Source: Planctomycetia bacterium (GTDB lineage: Bacteria > Planctomycetota > MHYJ01 > WSZJ01). From it: a stretch of DNA of 35,334 bases. Below, piece by piece: positions 17,408 to 25,498 of this stretch. The notes below the pieces were generated by a model that worked only from the letters and a program-made list of their open reading frames with translations, had not been told where the DNA came from and did not search any database. The DNA is taken from positions 1 through 35,334 of the forward strand of contig JADLHC010000105.1 in NCBI GenBank assembly GCA_020849035.1. Reading direction: 5' to 3'. The stretch's first letter is position 1; every line of letters starts with the position of its first letter. Position numbers and translations under genes: made by a program.

Positions 17408-18157
17408 CTAGCTGACTGCCGTCGAGTACTGCTCCGACGCCAGGGCCCGCGCGATGAACTGCTTCAGCCGGTCGCGCGATCCCCCGTCGAGGTCCACGAA
17501 CGCCAGGCCGTGCTCGGTCTGGCCGTCGTTGTTCCGCGCGGAGCGCACGATCTGGGCGCGGCCGCGGATCGCCACGCGGTCCGGCAGGTCGATCTCCAGG
17601 GCCACGACGCTCCGCAGGGGCATTTCGTCCGCGCTCTTGAGGCAGACGCCCGTTTCGCTCAGGTTCTGGACCAGGCCGATCCGCCGCGTCGGCGGATTCT
17701 CGTTCGAGGCGCTGTAGCGCGCGGGGAGCTTGCGCGAAAGGCGGCGCGCGCGGACGTAGAACGTCATCGGCGGCGCGTCGGCGTGCAGGTGATTCAGGGC
17801 CTGCAGGATCTCGCCGCGGGCGAAGGGCTTTTCGATGTAGGCCGAAGCGCCTGCGGCGAGGGCGGCGGGCACGAGGTTGCGGGTCTCGGGCGTGCACGTC
17901 ACGGCGATCTTGAGCCACGGGGCGATCTCGCGAAGGTGCGCGGTGGCCGCGACCCAGCCGACGCCCGGAGTGTCGGGATGATCGGGAAGCGAGAGGTCGA
18001 GTGCGACGGCCCAGGGGGTCAGCCGCCAGACGGCGTCGACGAGCGCCTTGCCGTGGGCGACGGAGCCCTGGAAGGAGTAGGGCGTGCCGCGGAGAAGCGT
18101 GGCGAAGGAGACGGCGGCGACGGAGTTGGGATCGGCGACGAGGACGGTCCGGGCCAT
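17408..18157 (-). CDS. response-regulator receiver-PilZ protein (copy B)
   Basis: A 249-residue paralogue of the downstream gene, on the same strand and 60 bp away, so the pair looks like a tandem duplication. The receiver shows TVLVADPNSVAAV, ALDLSLPDHP with the phospho-acceptor candidate, VTCTPE and IEKPF. The PilZ part has RRLSR (RxxxR) and NLSETG (NxSxxG), then ALEIDLPDRVAIRGRAQIV and HGLAFVDLDGG. Both c-di-GMP-contact motifs are intact. ATG 18157 is preceded by GGGAG at 7 nt spacing. It is first in its transcription unit and is read away from the AT-rich intergenic region 18158-18492. Likely roles are motility, surface attachment or secretion control (inference from PilZ function). Confidence 0.85.
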   Translation of the reverse strand: MARTVLVADPNSVAAVSFATLLRGTPYSFQGSVAHGKALVDAVWRLTPWAVALDLSLPDHPDTPGVGWVAATAHLREIAPWLKIAVTCTPETRNLVPAALAAGASAYIEKPFARGEILQALNHLHADAPPMTFYVRARRLSRKLPARYSASNENPPTRRIGLVQNLSETGVCLKSADEMPLRSVVALEIDLPDRVAIRGRAQIVRSARNNDGQTEHGLAFVDLDGGSRDRLKQFIARALASEQYSTAVS

Positions 18158-18314
18158 TTCGGCACTCCCTGAAGCAGGAATCTAGGGTCAACTGTGGCAA
18201 GTGGCAGGCGAAAACACCATGAAAATCTGTGGATATCGCCGAAAAAAACCGGAATTTCGCTGACGACGCAAAGCATGAGTCTAAAAGAACTTACGCAATT
18301 ATTACTCGAGAAGT

Positions 18315-18335
18315 CGTGCACATTCGCACGTTTTT
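18315..18335 (+). terminator. short hairpin plus T5, intrinsic-terminator-like
   Basis: CGTGC (18315-18319), loop ACATTC, GCACG (18326-18330), then TTTTT. The stem is only 5 bp, so strength is uncertain. On the minus strand there is no T-run. Confidence 0.4.
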
Positions 18336-18456
18336 AACGCAGGCTTCCTTGCGGCTGCCGTCGTCCGCTCTCCCACGAAGAACGGCCCGACCTGAAGCAT
18401 AACCCATTCCGTCTGCGGCGTTTTGCCGCCCCCGGTCCCGCGCGCCCCGCTTCAAT

Positions 18457-18485
18457 CTGGCATTTTCCATCGGCCCGCGTAGAGT
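18457..18485 (+). promoter_or_regulatory. promoter CTGGCA-N17-TAGAGT for the fRMsr gene
   Basis: CTGGCA (18457-18462) and TAGAGT (18480-18485) each match the consensus at four of six positions with ideal 17-nt spacing. The -10 ends 7 nt before the GTG at 18493, predicting a leaderless transcript. No Shine-Dalgarno is seen. Confidence 0.45.
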
Positions 18486-18492
18486 TTCTCCT

Positions 18493-18972
18493 GTGAGCCA
18501 CGAACTCGCCAACCGCTACACCCGGGTCAACGTCTCGATCGCCAACGCCATCCCAGACGGCGCTTCCTTGCCCGCCCGCATGCGAATCGTCACCGACGAA
18601 CTCTGGCGCGAGTTCGGGAATCACCGCCCCGTCAGCTGGGTCGGCTTTTACTTTCTCGGCGACGGCGAGATGACGCTCGGCCCCCGCCGCGACAAGCCCG
18701 CCTGCAGCCCGATCGGGCTCCACGGCGCGTGCGGACAGGCCGCGACCACGGGCCGGACGCTGGTCGTGCGGGACGTGAAGGACCTGGGCGACAACTACAT
18801 CGCCTGTGACCCGCGCGACCGCTCCGAGATCGTCGTCCCCGTGCGCGGCGCGGACGGCGGCGTGGTCGGGGTGCTCGACGTCGACTCGCACGCGGTCGGG
18901 GCCTTCTCCGACGCGGACCGCCGCGCGCTCGAGAAGATCGTCGCCGAGCACCTCGACGGCGCGGCGCGCTGA
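18493..18972 (+). CDS. msrC: GAF-domain protein, free methionine-(R)-sulfoxide reductase (fRMsr) type
   Basis: A 159-residue single GAF domain matching the fRMsr family, which reduces free Met-(R)-sulfoxide using cysteine chemistry and thioredoxin. All three family cysteines are present: C71 (KPACSPI), C80 (GACGQAA) and C105 (NYIACDPRDRSEIVVPV). WVGFYF and GVLDVDS are also diagnostic. Spacing is unusual: C71 to C80 is nine residues and C80 to C105 is 25, each one off from my recollection of the E. coli enzyme. The GTG start gives the family-length N-terminus. The gene converges with lgt (4 bp between stops). A plain sensory GAF protein is the alternative, but the three cysteines argue for fRMsr. 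Confidence 0.82.
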   Translation: MSHELANRYTRVNVSIANAIPDGASLPARMRIVTDELWREFGNHRPVSWVGFYFLGDGEMTLGPRRDKPACSPIGLHGACGQAATTGRTLVVRDVKDLGDNYIACDPRDRSEIVVPVRGADGGVVGVLDVDSHAVGAFSDADRRALEKIVAEHLDGAAR

Positions 18973-18976
18973 CCCC

Positions 18977-19747
18977 TCACGCCGCCGCCGCTTCCGGATC
19001 CCGCCTGTTCACCCGGCGCAGCCACGGCCACAGCCCGCCCGCGATCAGGGCGATCCCGATTGCCACCCACTGCGACGTCGAAAGCGGACCCAGCCCGCCG
19101 CGGTCCGGGTCGCCGCGCGTGATCTCGATGAGGAAGCGCGAGACCGCATAGAGCAGGAGGTACGAGAGCATGGTCTGGCCCTGGAATCGCCGGCGCGGAT
19201 GCAGGCGCGAGAGGAGGGCGAAGAGGGCCACGCCGACCGCGGACTCGTACAACTGGCTCGGCTGCCGCGCGACGCCGTCCACGGCGGGCATCACGATCCC
19301 CCAGGCGGCGGGCTTGCCGTAGCAGCAGCCGTTCATGAAGCAGCCGAAGCGGACGAAGCCGTGGCCCAGCGCGAGGGACGGGGCGAAGCAGTCCGCGACG
19401 GGCCAGAACGGCATCTTGTGGCGCCTGAAGACGAAGGGAACGGTGAGGAAGCACGCGATCAGGCCGCCGTAGAACGTCAGGCCGCCCTCCCAGATCTTCA
19501 CGATGTCGCCCGGGTGACGGCTGTAGTGCGAGTTCCATTCGTCGGGCTGGAAGACGAAGAACAGCCGCGCTCCGACGATGGCGGAGATCATCCCGACCAC
19601 GGCCGCGTCGAGGACGTGGTCCCTCTTGATTCCCTCCTTCTCCGCGAGCTTGCGGATGTGCCAGGCGGCGAAGCAGAACGCGACGGCGATGGCCGTGCCG
19701 TACGAGAAGATGGGGATGCCGAAGAGGTGAAAGAGGATCGGGCGCAT
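18977..19747 (-). CDS. lgt: prolipoprotein diacylglyceryl transferase
   Basis: Inner-membrane enzyme that transfers diacylglycerol from phosphatidylglycerol to the lipobox cysteine of prolipoproteins, the first step of lipoprotein maturation. The 256 residues contain about seven hydrophobic segments. Signature motifs are WEGGLTFYGGL, GHGFVRFGCFMNGCCYG (conserved Arg and Asn), RQPSQLYES and SRFLIEITRGD. ATG 19747 gives the usual short periplasmic start MRPILFHLFGIPIFSYG. There is no Shine-Dalgarno; CATAAT ends 8 nt upstream. Its substrates would include the predicted lipoprotein dehydrogenase at 5337-6557. Confidence 0.95.
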   Translation of the reverse strand: MRPILFHLFGIPIFSYGTAIAVAFCFAAWHIRKLAEKEGIKRDHVLDAAVVGMISAIVGARLFFVFQPDEWNSHYSRHPGDIVKIWEGGLTFYGGLIACFLTVPFVFRRHKMPFWPVADCFAPSLALGHGFVRFGCFMNGCCYGKPAAWGIVMPAVDGVARQPSQLYESAVGVALFALLSRLHPRRRFQGQTMLSYLLLYAVSRFLIEITRGDPDRGGLGPLSTSQWVAIGIALIAGGLWPWLRRVNRRDPEAAAA

Positions 19748-19755
19748 GGGCGGGC

Positions 19756-19761
19756 ATTATG
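19756..19761 (-). promoter_or_regulatory. -10 hexamer CATAAT for lgt
   Basis: Minus-strand CATAAT (five of six consensus) ends 8 nt before the lgt ATG. No -35 is recognisable at normal spacing. It belongs to the group of very short-leader starts in this window. Confidence 0.35.
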
Positions 19762-19796
19762 ACGCGGCCACGACCGGCGCGCCCCCACGAACCGTC

Positions 19797-20864
19797 CTAC
19801 CGGCTCCGGACGTGCCAGCGGCGGCCGTCGCCGAGTTTCATCCGCTCCCAGCGCCCGAAAATCGGGTGGCCGCAGTCGGGGCACTTCGAGTCGCGAATGC
19901 GGATCTTTGCGATCGCGTACCCCGACCGGTCGACGAGGAGCGCGGAGCAGCGCGGGCAGTACGTGTTCTCGAGGGGGTGGCCGTGGACGTTGCCGACGTA
20001 GACGTACTCGAGGCCGTGCTTCTTCCCGATCGCGTGAGCCTCCTCGAGCCGATTCACCGTCGTCGCCGGCAGGTGGGCGAGGTCGAGGTAGGGGATGAAG
20101 CGCGTGACGTGCCAGGGGGTCTCGCGGCCCATGCGGGTGGCGATCCAGTCCGCCATGCCGTTGAGCTGGGCGTCGTCGTCGTTCACGGTCGGGGTGACGT
20201 TCGTGACGACCTCGACGTGCATTCCGTAGCGGTGTTTCGCCATCTCCGCCACGGTGAGGATCTCGTCGAACCGCGCGAGCCCGCCGCTGATCCTGTGGTA
20301 CGCCTTGCGGTTGAACGCCTTGAGGTCGAGGCGGTAGATGTCGAGGACGGGCGCGATCATGTCGAGCGCCTCGGGCGTGATGTAGCCGTTCGTGATGTAG
20401 GCGGTGTAGAGGCCGCGCTTCTTCGCCTCCGTTGCCGCCTCGAGCGTGTGCTCGAACCAGATCGTCGGCTCGTTGTAGGTCCAGCAGATGCCGTCGCATC
20501 CCTCGCGCACCGCCATCTCGACGGACTCCAGCGGCGACATCTTCTCGAGATTCGAGCCGTCCTCGCTCGGCCTGTCGTGCGAGATCTCCCAGTTCTGGCA
20601 TCCGGGGCAGTGGAAGTTGCAGCCGCGCGTGCCGGCGGAGAGGATTTTCGTCCCCGGGTAGGCGTGGTTGATCGGCTTCTTCTCGATCGGGTCCACGGCG
20701 ATCGCGCTGGTCACGCCGTAGATGAGCGACCAGAGCCTGCCGTCCCGGTTCAGCCGCGTGTTGCAGAAACCGGCCTTTCCCGGGCGCACCGTGCAGCGCA
20801 CCTGGCACAGGTTGCACTTGATGTTGCCCTGCGGCAGCGGGGCGTAGAGGACGCACTCTTTCAC
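19797..20864 (-). CDS. amrS: AmmeMemoRadiSam-system radical SAM enzyme (AmrS)
   Basis: A 355-residue radical SAM protein related to pyruvate-formate-lyase activases. An N-terminal cysteine cluster (IKCNLCQVRCTVRPGKAGFC) precedes the radical SAM triad in GTRGCNFHCPGCQNWEIS. TYNEPTIWFEH, YITNGYI, YRLDLKAF and HVTRFIPYLDL follow in family order. The C-terminus has a zinc-ribbon pair (TYCPRC, KCPDCG). A GTG start at 20864 gives VKECVLYAPLPQG, matching the family's MKEA-type N-terminus, with GGGAG 10 nt away. The in-frame ATG at 20873 sits only 1 nt from that site. The usual partners AmrA (AMMECR1) and AmrB (Memo) are absent from the window. The true substrate of this family is still unsettled. 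Confidence 0.87.
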   Translation of the reverse strand: MKECVLYAPLPQGNIKCNLCQVRCTVRPGKAGFCNTRLNRDGRLWSLIYGVTSAIAVDPIEKKPINHAYPGTKILSAGTRGCNFHCPGCQNWEISHDRPSEDGSNLEKMSPLESVEMAVREGCDGICWTYNEPTIWFEHTLEAATEAKKRGLYTAYITNGYITPEALDMIAPVLDIYRLDLKAFNRKAYHRISGGLARFDEILTVAEMAKHRYGMHVEVVTNVTPTVNDDDAQLNGMADWIATRMGRETPWHVTRFIPYLDLAHLPATTVNRLEEAHAIGKKHGLEYVYVGNVHGHPLENTYCPRCSALLVDRSGYAIAKIRIRDSKCPDCGHPIFGRWERMKLGDGRRWHVRSR

Positions 20865-20911
20865 GGCCGGCATTCTCCCGTCATGCAGGAACAACGCGCG
20901 GGGACGTCCGG

Positions 20912-21970
20912 TTAGTCGAGGAACTCGACCAGCAGCCCGGACTTCGGGCGCACCTCCCCGATGACCGCCGAGTGCGGGAACCCCTGTTTCCCCAGGTCCC
21001 GCACCAGCGCGTCGGCCTGGCCCGCGGGGAGGGTGAACAGGAGTCCGCCCGACGTCTGCGGGTCGAACAGGACGTCCTCGAGCGACTTCCGGATCCCGGC
21101 CGCGGTCCGGTACTTCGCGCCGAGGAACTCGCGGTTCGTGACGTCGCCGCGGGTCTTCTGGCCTTTCGACGCGAACTTCTCCGCGTCCGGGAGGACGGGA
21201 ACCTTCGAGGCGCGGATCGCCAGGGTCACGCCGGACGCCTCGGCCATCCCGGCGCCGTGCCCCGCGAGCGCGAACCCCGTGATGTCGGTCGCGGCGTGTA
21301 TCTCCTTTCCCTCCGCCGCAGCCACGCCGCCTGCGTTCAGCTGCTCCATCTGCGCGATGAGCTCCCCGGCGTCCTTCTCCGGGAACTTCCTCGCCTTCAT
21401 CGCCGTCGTCAGGATCCCCGTCCCCAGCCGCTTCGACAGCACCAGCGCGTCCCCCGGCTTCGCCTTCGCGTTCGTCCAGATCCGGTCCGGGTGCACGAGC
21501 CCCGTGATCGCCGCACCGAACTTCAACTCGTCGTCCGTCACGCTGTGCCCGCCCAGGAGCGCGCACTTTGCCTCGGCGTACTTGTCGTTGCCGCCCGCGA
21601 GGATCTCGTGGAGCACCTCGGGGCCGAGGGCGTCCATCGGGTAGCAGAGGATGTTGAGGCCGTTGATCGGCCGGCCGCCCATCGCGTAGACGTCCGACAG
21701 GGCGTTGGCGATCGCGATCCGCCCGAAGGTCCGGGGGTCGTCCACGATCGGAGTGAAGAAGTCGACCGTCTGCACGAGGGCCCGCTCGGCGTCCAGCCGG
21801 TAGACACCGGCATCGTCGAACGTCCCCGCGTTCACGAGGACGTTCGCGTCGGTCGGCGCCGTCAGCCCCTCCAGGGCCTTATGCAGGTCGGCCGGACCCA
21901 GCTTGCTCGCTCAACCGGCGCAGCTCGACATGTCCGTCAGCCGCGGCCGGCCCTTGCCGAAGATGCCCAT
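20912..21970 (-). CDS. selD: selenide, water dikinase with UGA-encoded selenocysteine (Sec20)
   Basis: Makes selenophosphate from selenide and ATP, the selenium donor for Sec and selenouridine. The true gene starts at ATG 21970 (GGAG 8 nt upstream) and reads through TGA at 21913-21911. The N-terminus is MGIFGKGRPRLTDMSSCAGU, followed by ASKLGPADLHKAL, putting Sec20 at the position of E. coli Cys17. The essential Lys follows as K23. The second Cys of the usual C/U-G-C-K motif is Ser here (U-A-S-K). Downstream motifs are intact: DFFTPIVDDP, ANALSDVYAMGG, DITGFALAGHG and DPQTSGGLLF. Total 352 residues. Without recoding, a caller would begin at GTG 21835 and lose the active site. A hairpin just after the TGA fits a bacterial SECIS. 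Confidence 0.93.
21884..21913 (-). promoter_or_regulatory. candidate bacterial SECIS hairpin in selD
   Basis: On the minus strand the Sec TGA (21913-21911) is followed by TGGGTC (21900-21895), loop CGGCC and GACCTG (21889-21884). This is a 6-bp stem with two G-U pairs. The apical loop begins 16 nt after the TGA and has a G among its first two bases, which fits the bacterial SECIS model as I know it. Confidence 0.5.
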
Positions 21971-22100
21971 CGCGTGTGCTCCAATTCGGGGAGGACGACT
22001 CTAGCGGACGCCGCCGCGGCGGGGAAGGCGGATCGGGCTCAAGCCGCGGCTGTGCGGGCGTCGAAAGACGGGCAGGGAACCGGTGTACCCGGAGGGAGCG

Positions 22101-23453
22101 ATGAACCGATTCGCGGCGGGGGCGGTGTGTCTGCTCGGGATCGCGGCGGCGGCGCGGGCGGAGAGCCCGCTGGAGGAGCGGATCCGCGCCCTCGAGATCC
22201 GGACGCCCGCGGCCCCCGGGACCGGGCTCGGCGTCTCCTTCAAGGAGGGCCTCCACGTCCGCGCGGCGGGCAACGACCTCGACTTCCGCATCGGCGGCCA
22301 CGTCGTCGCCCACGGCGTCTTCCACCAGCACGGCGAACGCCACGGGACCGACACGCTGGTCGTCCGCGAGGCCCAGCTCGAGCTCGACGGGAGGGTGTTC
22401 GAGCGGTTCTCCCTCCACGCCGCGGTGGACCTCGCCCCAGGCGTCGCCGGGCGGCTGTTCGAAGGCTACGCGGAGTTCAACGCCTGGGACGTCGTGCGGC
22501 TCAGGGCGGGGCTGTTCCTCGTGCCTTACTCGCCGGAAGCGCTCGAGCCGCTGATCTGGCAGGACTTCCCGGAGAACGGCCTGACCGACCTGCACGCGCC
22601 TTTCCGCGACATGGGCGTGCTGGCGTACAGCACCCTGTTCGACGGGATCCTCGATTTCTCCCTCGGCGTCACGAACGGCAACGGCGCGGACGGCGCCGAC
22701 GACAACGGCGACAAGGACGTCGTGGGTTACTTCGGCGTCAGCCCCCTCGCCTGGACCGGGTGGGACTGGCTGCGCGGCTTCCGGATCGGCTTCGGCGGCA
22801 CGACCGGACGGCACGAGGCGCTGCCGGACCGGATGCCCGTCCCCGCCGTGATGCCCCAGTCCGGCTCCGAGATCCAGACCGGCCGCGCCGGCAAGCTCCC
22901 CGGCGACCAGGTCGTCCGCGAGGACGGCCGCCGCACCCGCGCCACCGCCGACCTCTCGCTCTCCCTCGGCCCCGTCGACTTCGGCACCCAGATCTCCCGC
23001 TTCAAGACCGGCCTCCGCTCCGACGGACACCGCTCCGACTACCGCAGCTGGGCCAACCGCTGGCAGCTCGGGTTCTGGATCTTCGGCTACCGCAACACCG
23101 GCCAGCGCCCCACCATCGAGAACCCCCTCTTCGCCGGCGGCCCCGGCGGCCTCCAGGTCGCCGCCCGCTACTCCACCGGGACCTTCGACGACGACTTCAT
23201 CAGGCGCGGGGGCTTCGCCGGCGCCGAGACCGCCCGCGAGTACTCCCTCGTGGTCAACTGGTACCCCAACCCTCACGTCCGCGTCTCCCTCATGCTCTCC
23301 GACATCCGCTACAGCCGCCGCGGCATCCCCGTCGGCGAGCCCCTCCCCCCGCAGGCCGGCCGCGGCGCGGCCTCGGTCCCCGGCAACGACCGCTGGGCCC
23401 ACCACACCGACAGGGAGAAGATCCTCCTCCTCCGCGTCCAGGTCGATTTCTAG
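22101..23453 (+). CDS. OprO/OprP-like phosphate-selective porin family protein (copy 1)
   Basis: A 450-residue outer-membrane beta-barrel with a signal peptide (MNRFAAGAVCLLGIAAAARA). A short helical stretch, SPLEERIRALEIRT, resembles the N-terminal coiled coil of trimeric porins. Barrel-type alternation follows, with motifs shared with the next gene: EFNAWDVVRLRAGLFLVPYSPE, DMGVLAYS, LGVTNGNG and REYSLVVNWYPNPHVRVSLM. It ends with a terminal Phe (VQVDF) as outer-membrane proteins usually do. ATG 22101 has GGAGGGAG close upstream. It is divergent from selD across 130 bp in which I see no clear promoter. Anion or phosphate selectivity is inferred from family only. Confidence 0.85.
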   Translation: MNRFAAGAVCLLGIAAAARAESPLEERIRALEIRTPAAPGTGLGVSFKEGLHVRAAGNDLDFRIGGHVVAHGVFHQHGERHGTDTLVVREAQLELDGRVFERFSLHAAVDLAPGVAGRLFEGYAEFNAWDVVRLRAGLFLVPYSPEALEPLIWQDFPENGLTDLHAPFRDMGVLAYSTLFDGILDFSLGVTNGNGADGADDNGDKDVVGYFGVSPLAWTGWDWLRGFRIGFGGTTGRHEALPDRMPVPAVMPQSGSEIQTGRAGKLPGDQVVREDGRRTRATADLSLSLGPVDFGTQISRFKTGLRSDGHRSDYRSWANRWQLGFWIFGYRNTGQRPTIENPLFAGGPGGLQVAARYSTGTFDDDFIRRGGFAGAETAREYSLVVNWYPNPHVRVSLMLSDIRYSRRGIPVGEPLPPQAGRGAASVPGNDRWAHHTDREKILLLRVQVDF

Positions 23454-23620
23454 CCCCACGCAGGCGCCCGGACTTCCACTCAACTTCCCCCCGCGGCCGC
23501 GCCGATAGTCCGATCAGGCGGTTTGGGGAAGGGAGACTCCGTCCCAATCCGGGAGCCTCCATGCGGCAACGGCCGCGCGCCGCCTGTCCAATCGGTGGAT
23601 TGGCATTCAGGGAGGAGTCC

Positions 23621-24949
23621 ATGCGACTTCTGTCCTGGCCTGCCGCGGCGCTCGCTCTTGCGATTGGCGCCTCGCAGGCCGCTGCCCAGGCGGGCAGCCC
23701 GAGTCTCGAGGAGCGCGTCAAGGAGCTCGAGATGAAGGCGTCGGCGAAGGGCAAGTCCGGCGGAGGAGGCGATGCGGTCGGCGCCTATTTCGACGACGGG
23801 CTGCGCTTCAAGTCCGACAACGGCTCCTTTGAGGGCCGTATCGGCGCGTACGTGATCACGCACTACACGACGTTCCTGTGGGCCAACGAGGCGGACGGCT
23901 ACAACGACGGGTTCAGCCTGCGTGAAGCGGGCGCGGACCTGTACGGCCGCCTGTGGGGCGCGTGGGAGGTCTATGTGCGGCCGCGGGTGATGCCCGGCGG
24001 GACGGACCTGTACTACGGGTGGGTGGAGTTCAACAAGTGGGACGCGTTCAAGGTTCGGGCGGGCGTCTTCAAGGAGCCGTACTCGCCGGAGCGGCTCGAG
24101 GACGTGAAGTGGATGGACCTGCCGGAGGATTCGATGGTGAGCATCACGACGCCGGGCCGCGACCTGGGCGCGATGATCCACGGGGCGCCCCTGGACGGGA
24201 TGGTGAACTACGCGGTCGGCGTGTTCAACGGCAACGGCGTGGGCGGCGACGAGAACAGCGACAAGGACCTGGCGCTGCGCCTTGCGATCCGGCCGGGTGC
24301 GAAGATGGAAAGCGACGTGATCAAGCACCTGACGATCGGCGGCAGCTTCACCCGCGGCATCTCGGACCGGAACAACGTGACGCCGTTCGCGTTCCGTGCG
24401 CCGGCGACGGGCACGACCTGGCACGGCGGCGTGCCGTCGATGGGCTGGGAGCTGGACTCGATGGTGACCCGCGCGGGAGCGGACATCGTCTGGGTCTGGG
24501 GGCCGTTCTCGCTGAAGACGGAGTACTCGTACTTCAAGCAGAAGCTGGAGTTCGCGGACACGGACCATGAGACGTTCCGGGCGCACGCCTGGTACGCGCA
24601 GGCCGGGTTCTGGCTCCTCGGCAGCACGCGGCTGAACAACCACCGGCCCGACATCAAGAAGCCGATCTTCGGCGACAAGGGCGGGTTCGGCGACATCCAG
24701 GTCGTGGGCCGGTTCTCGCAGATCCGGATCGGCGACACGTTCGAGGAGCACGCGGGCCTCGGCGGGAGCCGCAGCGTCCAGGAGATCGCCCTCGGCGTGA
24801 ACTACTACCCGAACGCCTACGTCCGGGTTTCCGTGATGTACGTCAATTACCGGTACGACCACGAGGACACCCGCGAGATCCGCACGGCCAACGGCCGGCT
24901 GCTCGACGAGGACAATTGCATCGTCATCCGTGGCCAGATCGACTTCTAG
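23621..24949 (+). CDS. OprO/OprP-like porin family protein (copy 2)
   Basis: A 442-residue paralogue of the preceding porin. It has a signal peptide ending ASQAAAQA, the coiled-coil start SLEERVKELEMKA, and barrel motifs DGLRFKSDNGSFEGRIGAY, VEFNKWDAFKVRAGVFKEPYSPE, DLGAMIHG, YAVGVFNGNG and NYYPNAYVRVSVMYVNY. The C-terminus RGQIDF ends in the aromatic residue needed for outer-membrane assembly. ATG 23621 has an excellent ribosome site (GGAGGAG). The 167 bp between the porins show no convincing promoter or terminator, so co-transcription is possible. Codon use differs from copy 1 (more aag and gag runs, fewer cgc), hinting that the copies are old rather than a fresh duplication. A strong terminator follows. 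Confidence 0.88.
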   Translation: MRLLSWPAAALALAIGASQAAAQAGSPSLEERVKELEMKASAKGKSGGGGDAVGAYFDDGLRFKSDNGSFEGRIGAYVITHYTTFLWANEADGYNDGFSLREAGADLYGRLWGAWEVYVRPRVMPGGTDLYYGWVEFNKWDAFKVRAGVFKEPYSPERLEDVKWMDLPEDSMVSITTPGRDLGAMIHGAPLDGMVNYAVGVFNGNGVGGDENSDKDLALRLAIRPGAKMESDVIKHLTIGGSFTRGISDRNNVTPFAFRAPATGTTWHGGVPSMGWELDSMVTRAGADIVWVWGPFSLKTEYSYFKQKLEFADTDHETFRAHAWYAQAGFWLLGSTRLNNHRPDIKKPIFGDKGGFGDIQVVGRFSQIRIGDTFEEHAGLGGSRSVQEIALGVNYYPNAYVRVSVMYVNYRYDHEDTREIRTANGRLLDEDNCIVIRGQIDF

Positions 24950-24969
24950 TCCGCCAATGGCCGTCCAGG

Positions 24970-24995
24970 GGCCGCCCTTCGGGGCGGCCTTTTTT
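24970..24995 (+). terminator. Rho-independent terminator after the second porin
   Basis: GGCCGCCC (24970-24977), tetraloop TTCG, GGGCGGCC (24982-24989), then six T. A perfect 8-bp stem with a UUCG loop lies 20 bp past the porin stop. On the minus strand no T-run follows, so it should not stop transcription of the convergent sixA gene. Confidence 0.92.
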
Positions 24996-25003
24996 GTTGG
25001 TCC

Positions 25004-25498
25004 TCAGCGCGCCAGGCCGCGGAGAACCGCGGGCGTGAGCAGCAGCAGAAGAGTCCCGCGCGGGCGCGGCTTCAGCGCGTCCACCGCCGCGAAGGCCATA
25101 CCGGCCTTCTTGAGCTGAAGGGCGAGCGGCCGGGGAGCGCCGGCGAGCAGCGATACGGCGGCCGACAGGGACGGCTCGTGGCCGACCAGGACCGGGGCTT
25201 CGCCCCCCGCTTCCCGAATCGCGCCCAGGAGCCGCTCCGCAGGGGAACCCGGGAGAAGGAGCTCGCTGGTCCGCGGGCGCGGGAGCCCGAGCGCCTTCGC
25301 GAGGATTTCCGCCGTCTGGAGAGCCCGGGGAAGAGGGCTGGAGAGGATGCCGTCCAGCCCGAGGCGGAGCGACGCGAGGCCGCGCGCCGCGGCGCGCGTC
25401 CTGCGGCGCCCGTCCGGCGTGAGCGGCCGAGCGTCGTCGGGGATTCCCGGCGTCCCGGGCTCGACGGCGGGGCCGTGGCGGAAGAAGCAGACGTTCAT
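25004..25498 (-). CDS. sixA: SixA-family phosphohistidine phosphatase
   Basis: A 164-residue histidine phosphatase superfamily protein. The catalytic RHG lies in CFFRHGPAVEPG near the N-terminus, the second conserved Arg in SSPLPRALQTAEIL, and the second His in VLVGHEPSLS. The size fits SixA, which removes phosphate from phosphohistidine proteins. ATG 25498 overlaps the stop of the CHAD gene (ATGA), so the pair is translationally coupled. The C-terminus (MAFAAVDALKPRPRGTLLLLLTP) is typical of the group. Together with the CHAD and Ppx genes it forms a polyphosphate/phosphate module. The protein substrate is unknown. Confidence 0.9.
   Translation of the reverse strand: MNVCFFRHGPAVEPGTPGIPDDARPLTPDGRRRTRAAARGLASLRLGLDGILSSPLPRALQTAEILAKALGLPRPRTSELLLPGSPAERLLGAIREAGGEAPVLVGHEPSLSAAVSLLAGAPRPLALQLKKAGMAFAAVDALKPRPRGTLLLLLTPAVLRGLAR

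Larger units (their letters stand above)
18158..18492. other. 335-bp AT-rich intergenic region, divergent promoters, possible small RNA
   Basis: This stretch is clearly less GC-rich than the rest (runs such as GAAAAAAACC and CAATTATTACTC). It separates the receiver-PilZ pair (minus) from the fRMsr gene (plus). No convincing peptide frame was found. It holds a plus-strand hairpin with a T-run (18315-18335) and a candidate promoter near its right end. Since no gene lies upstream on the plus strand, the hairpin could end a short untranslated RNA. Confidence 0.4.

Noticed and set aside
20972-23500. Plus-strand open frame of 1325 codons spanning selD and the first porin
   Set aside because: Only its last 443 codons (from 23621) are a real gene, the second porin. 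The rest is antisense or out of frame with selD and porin 1 and lacks domain content.
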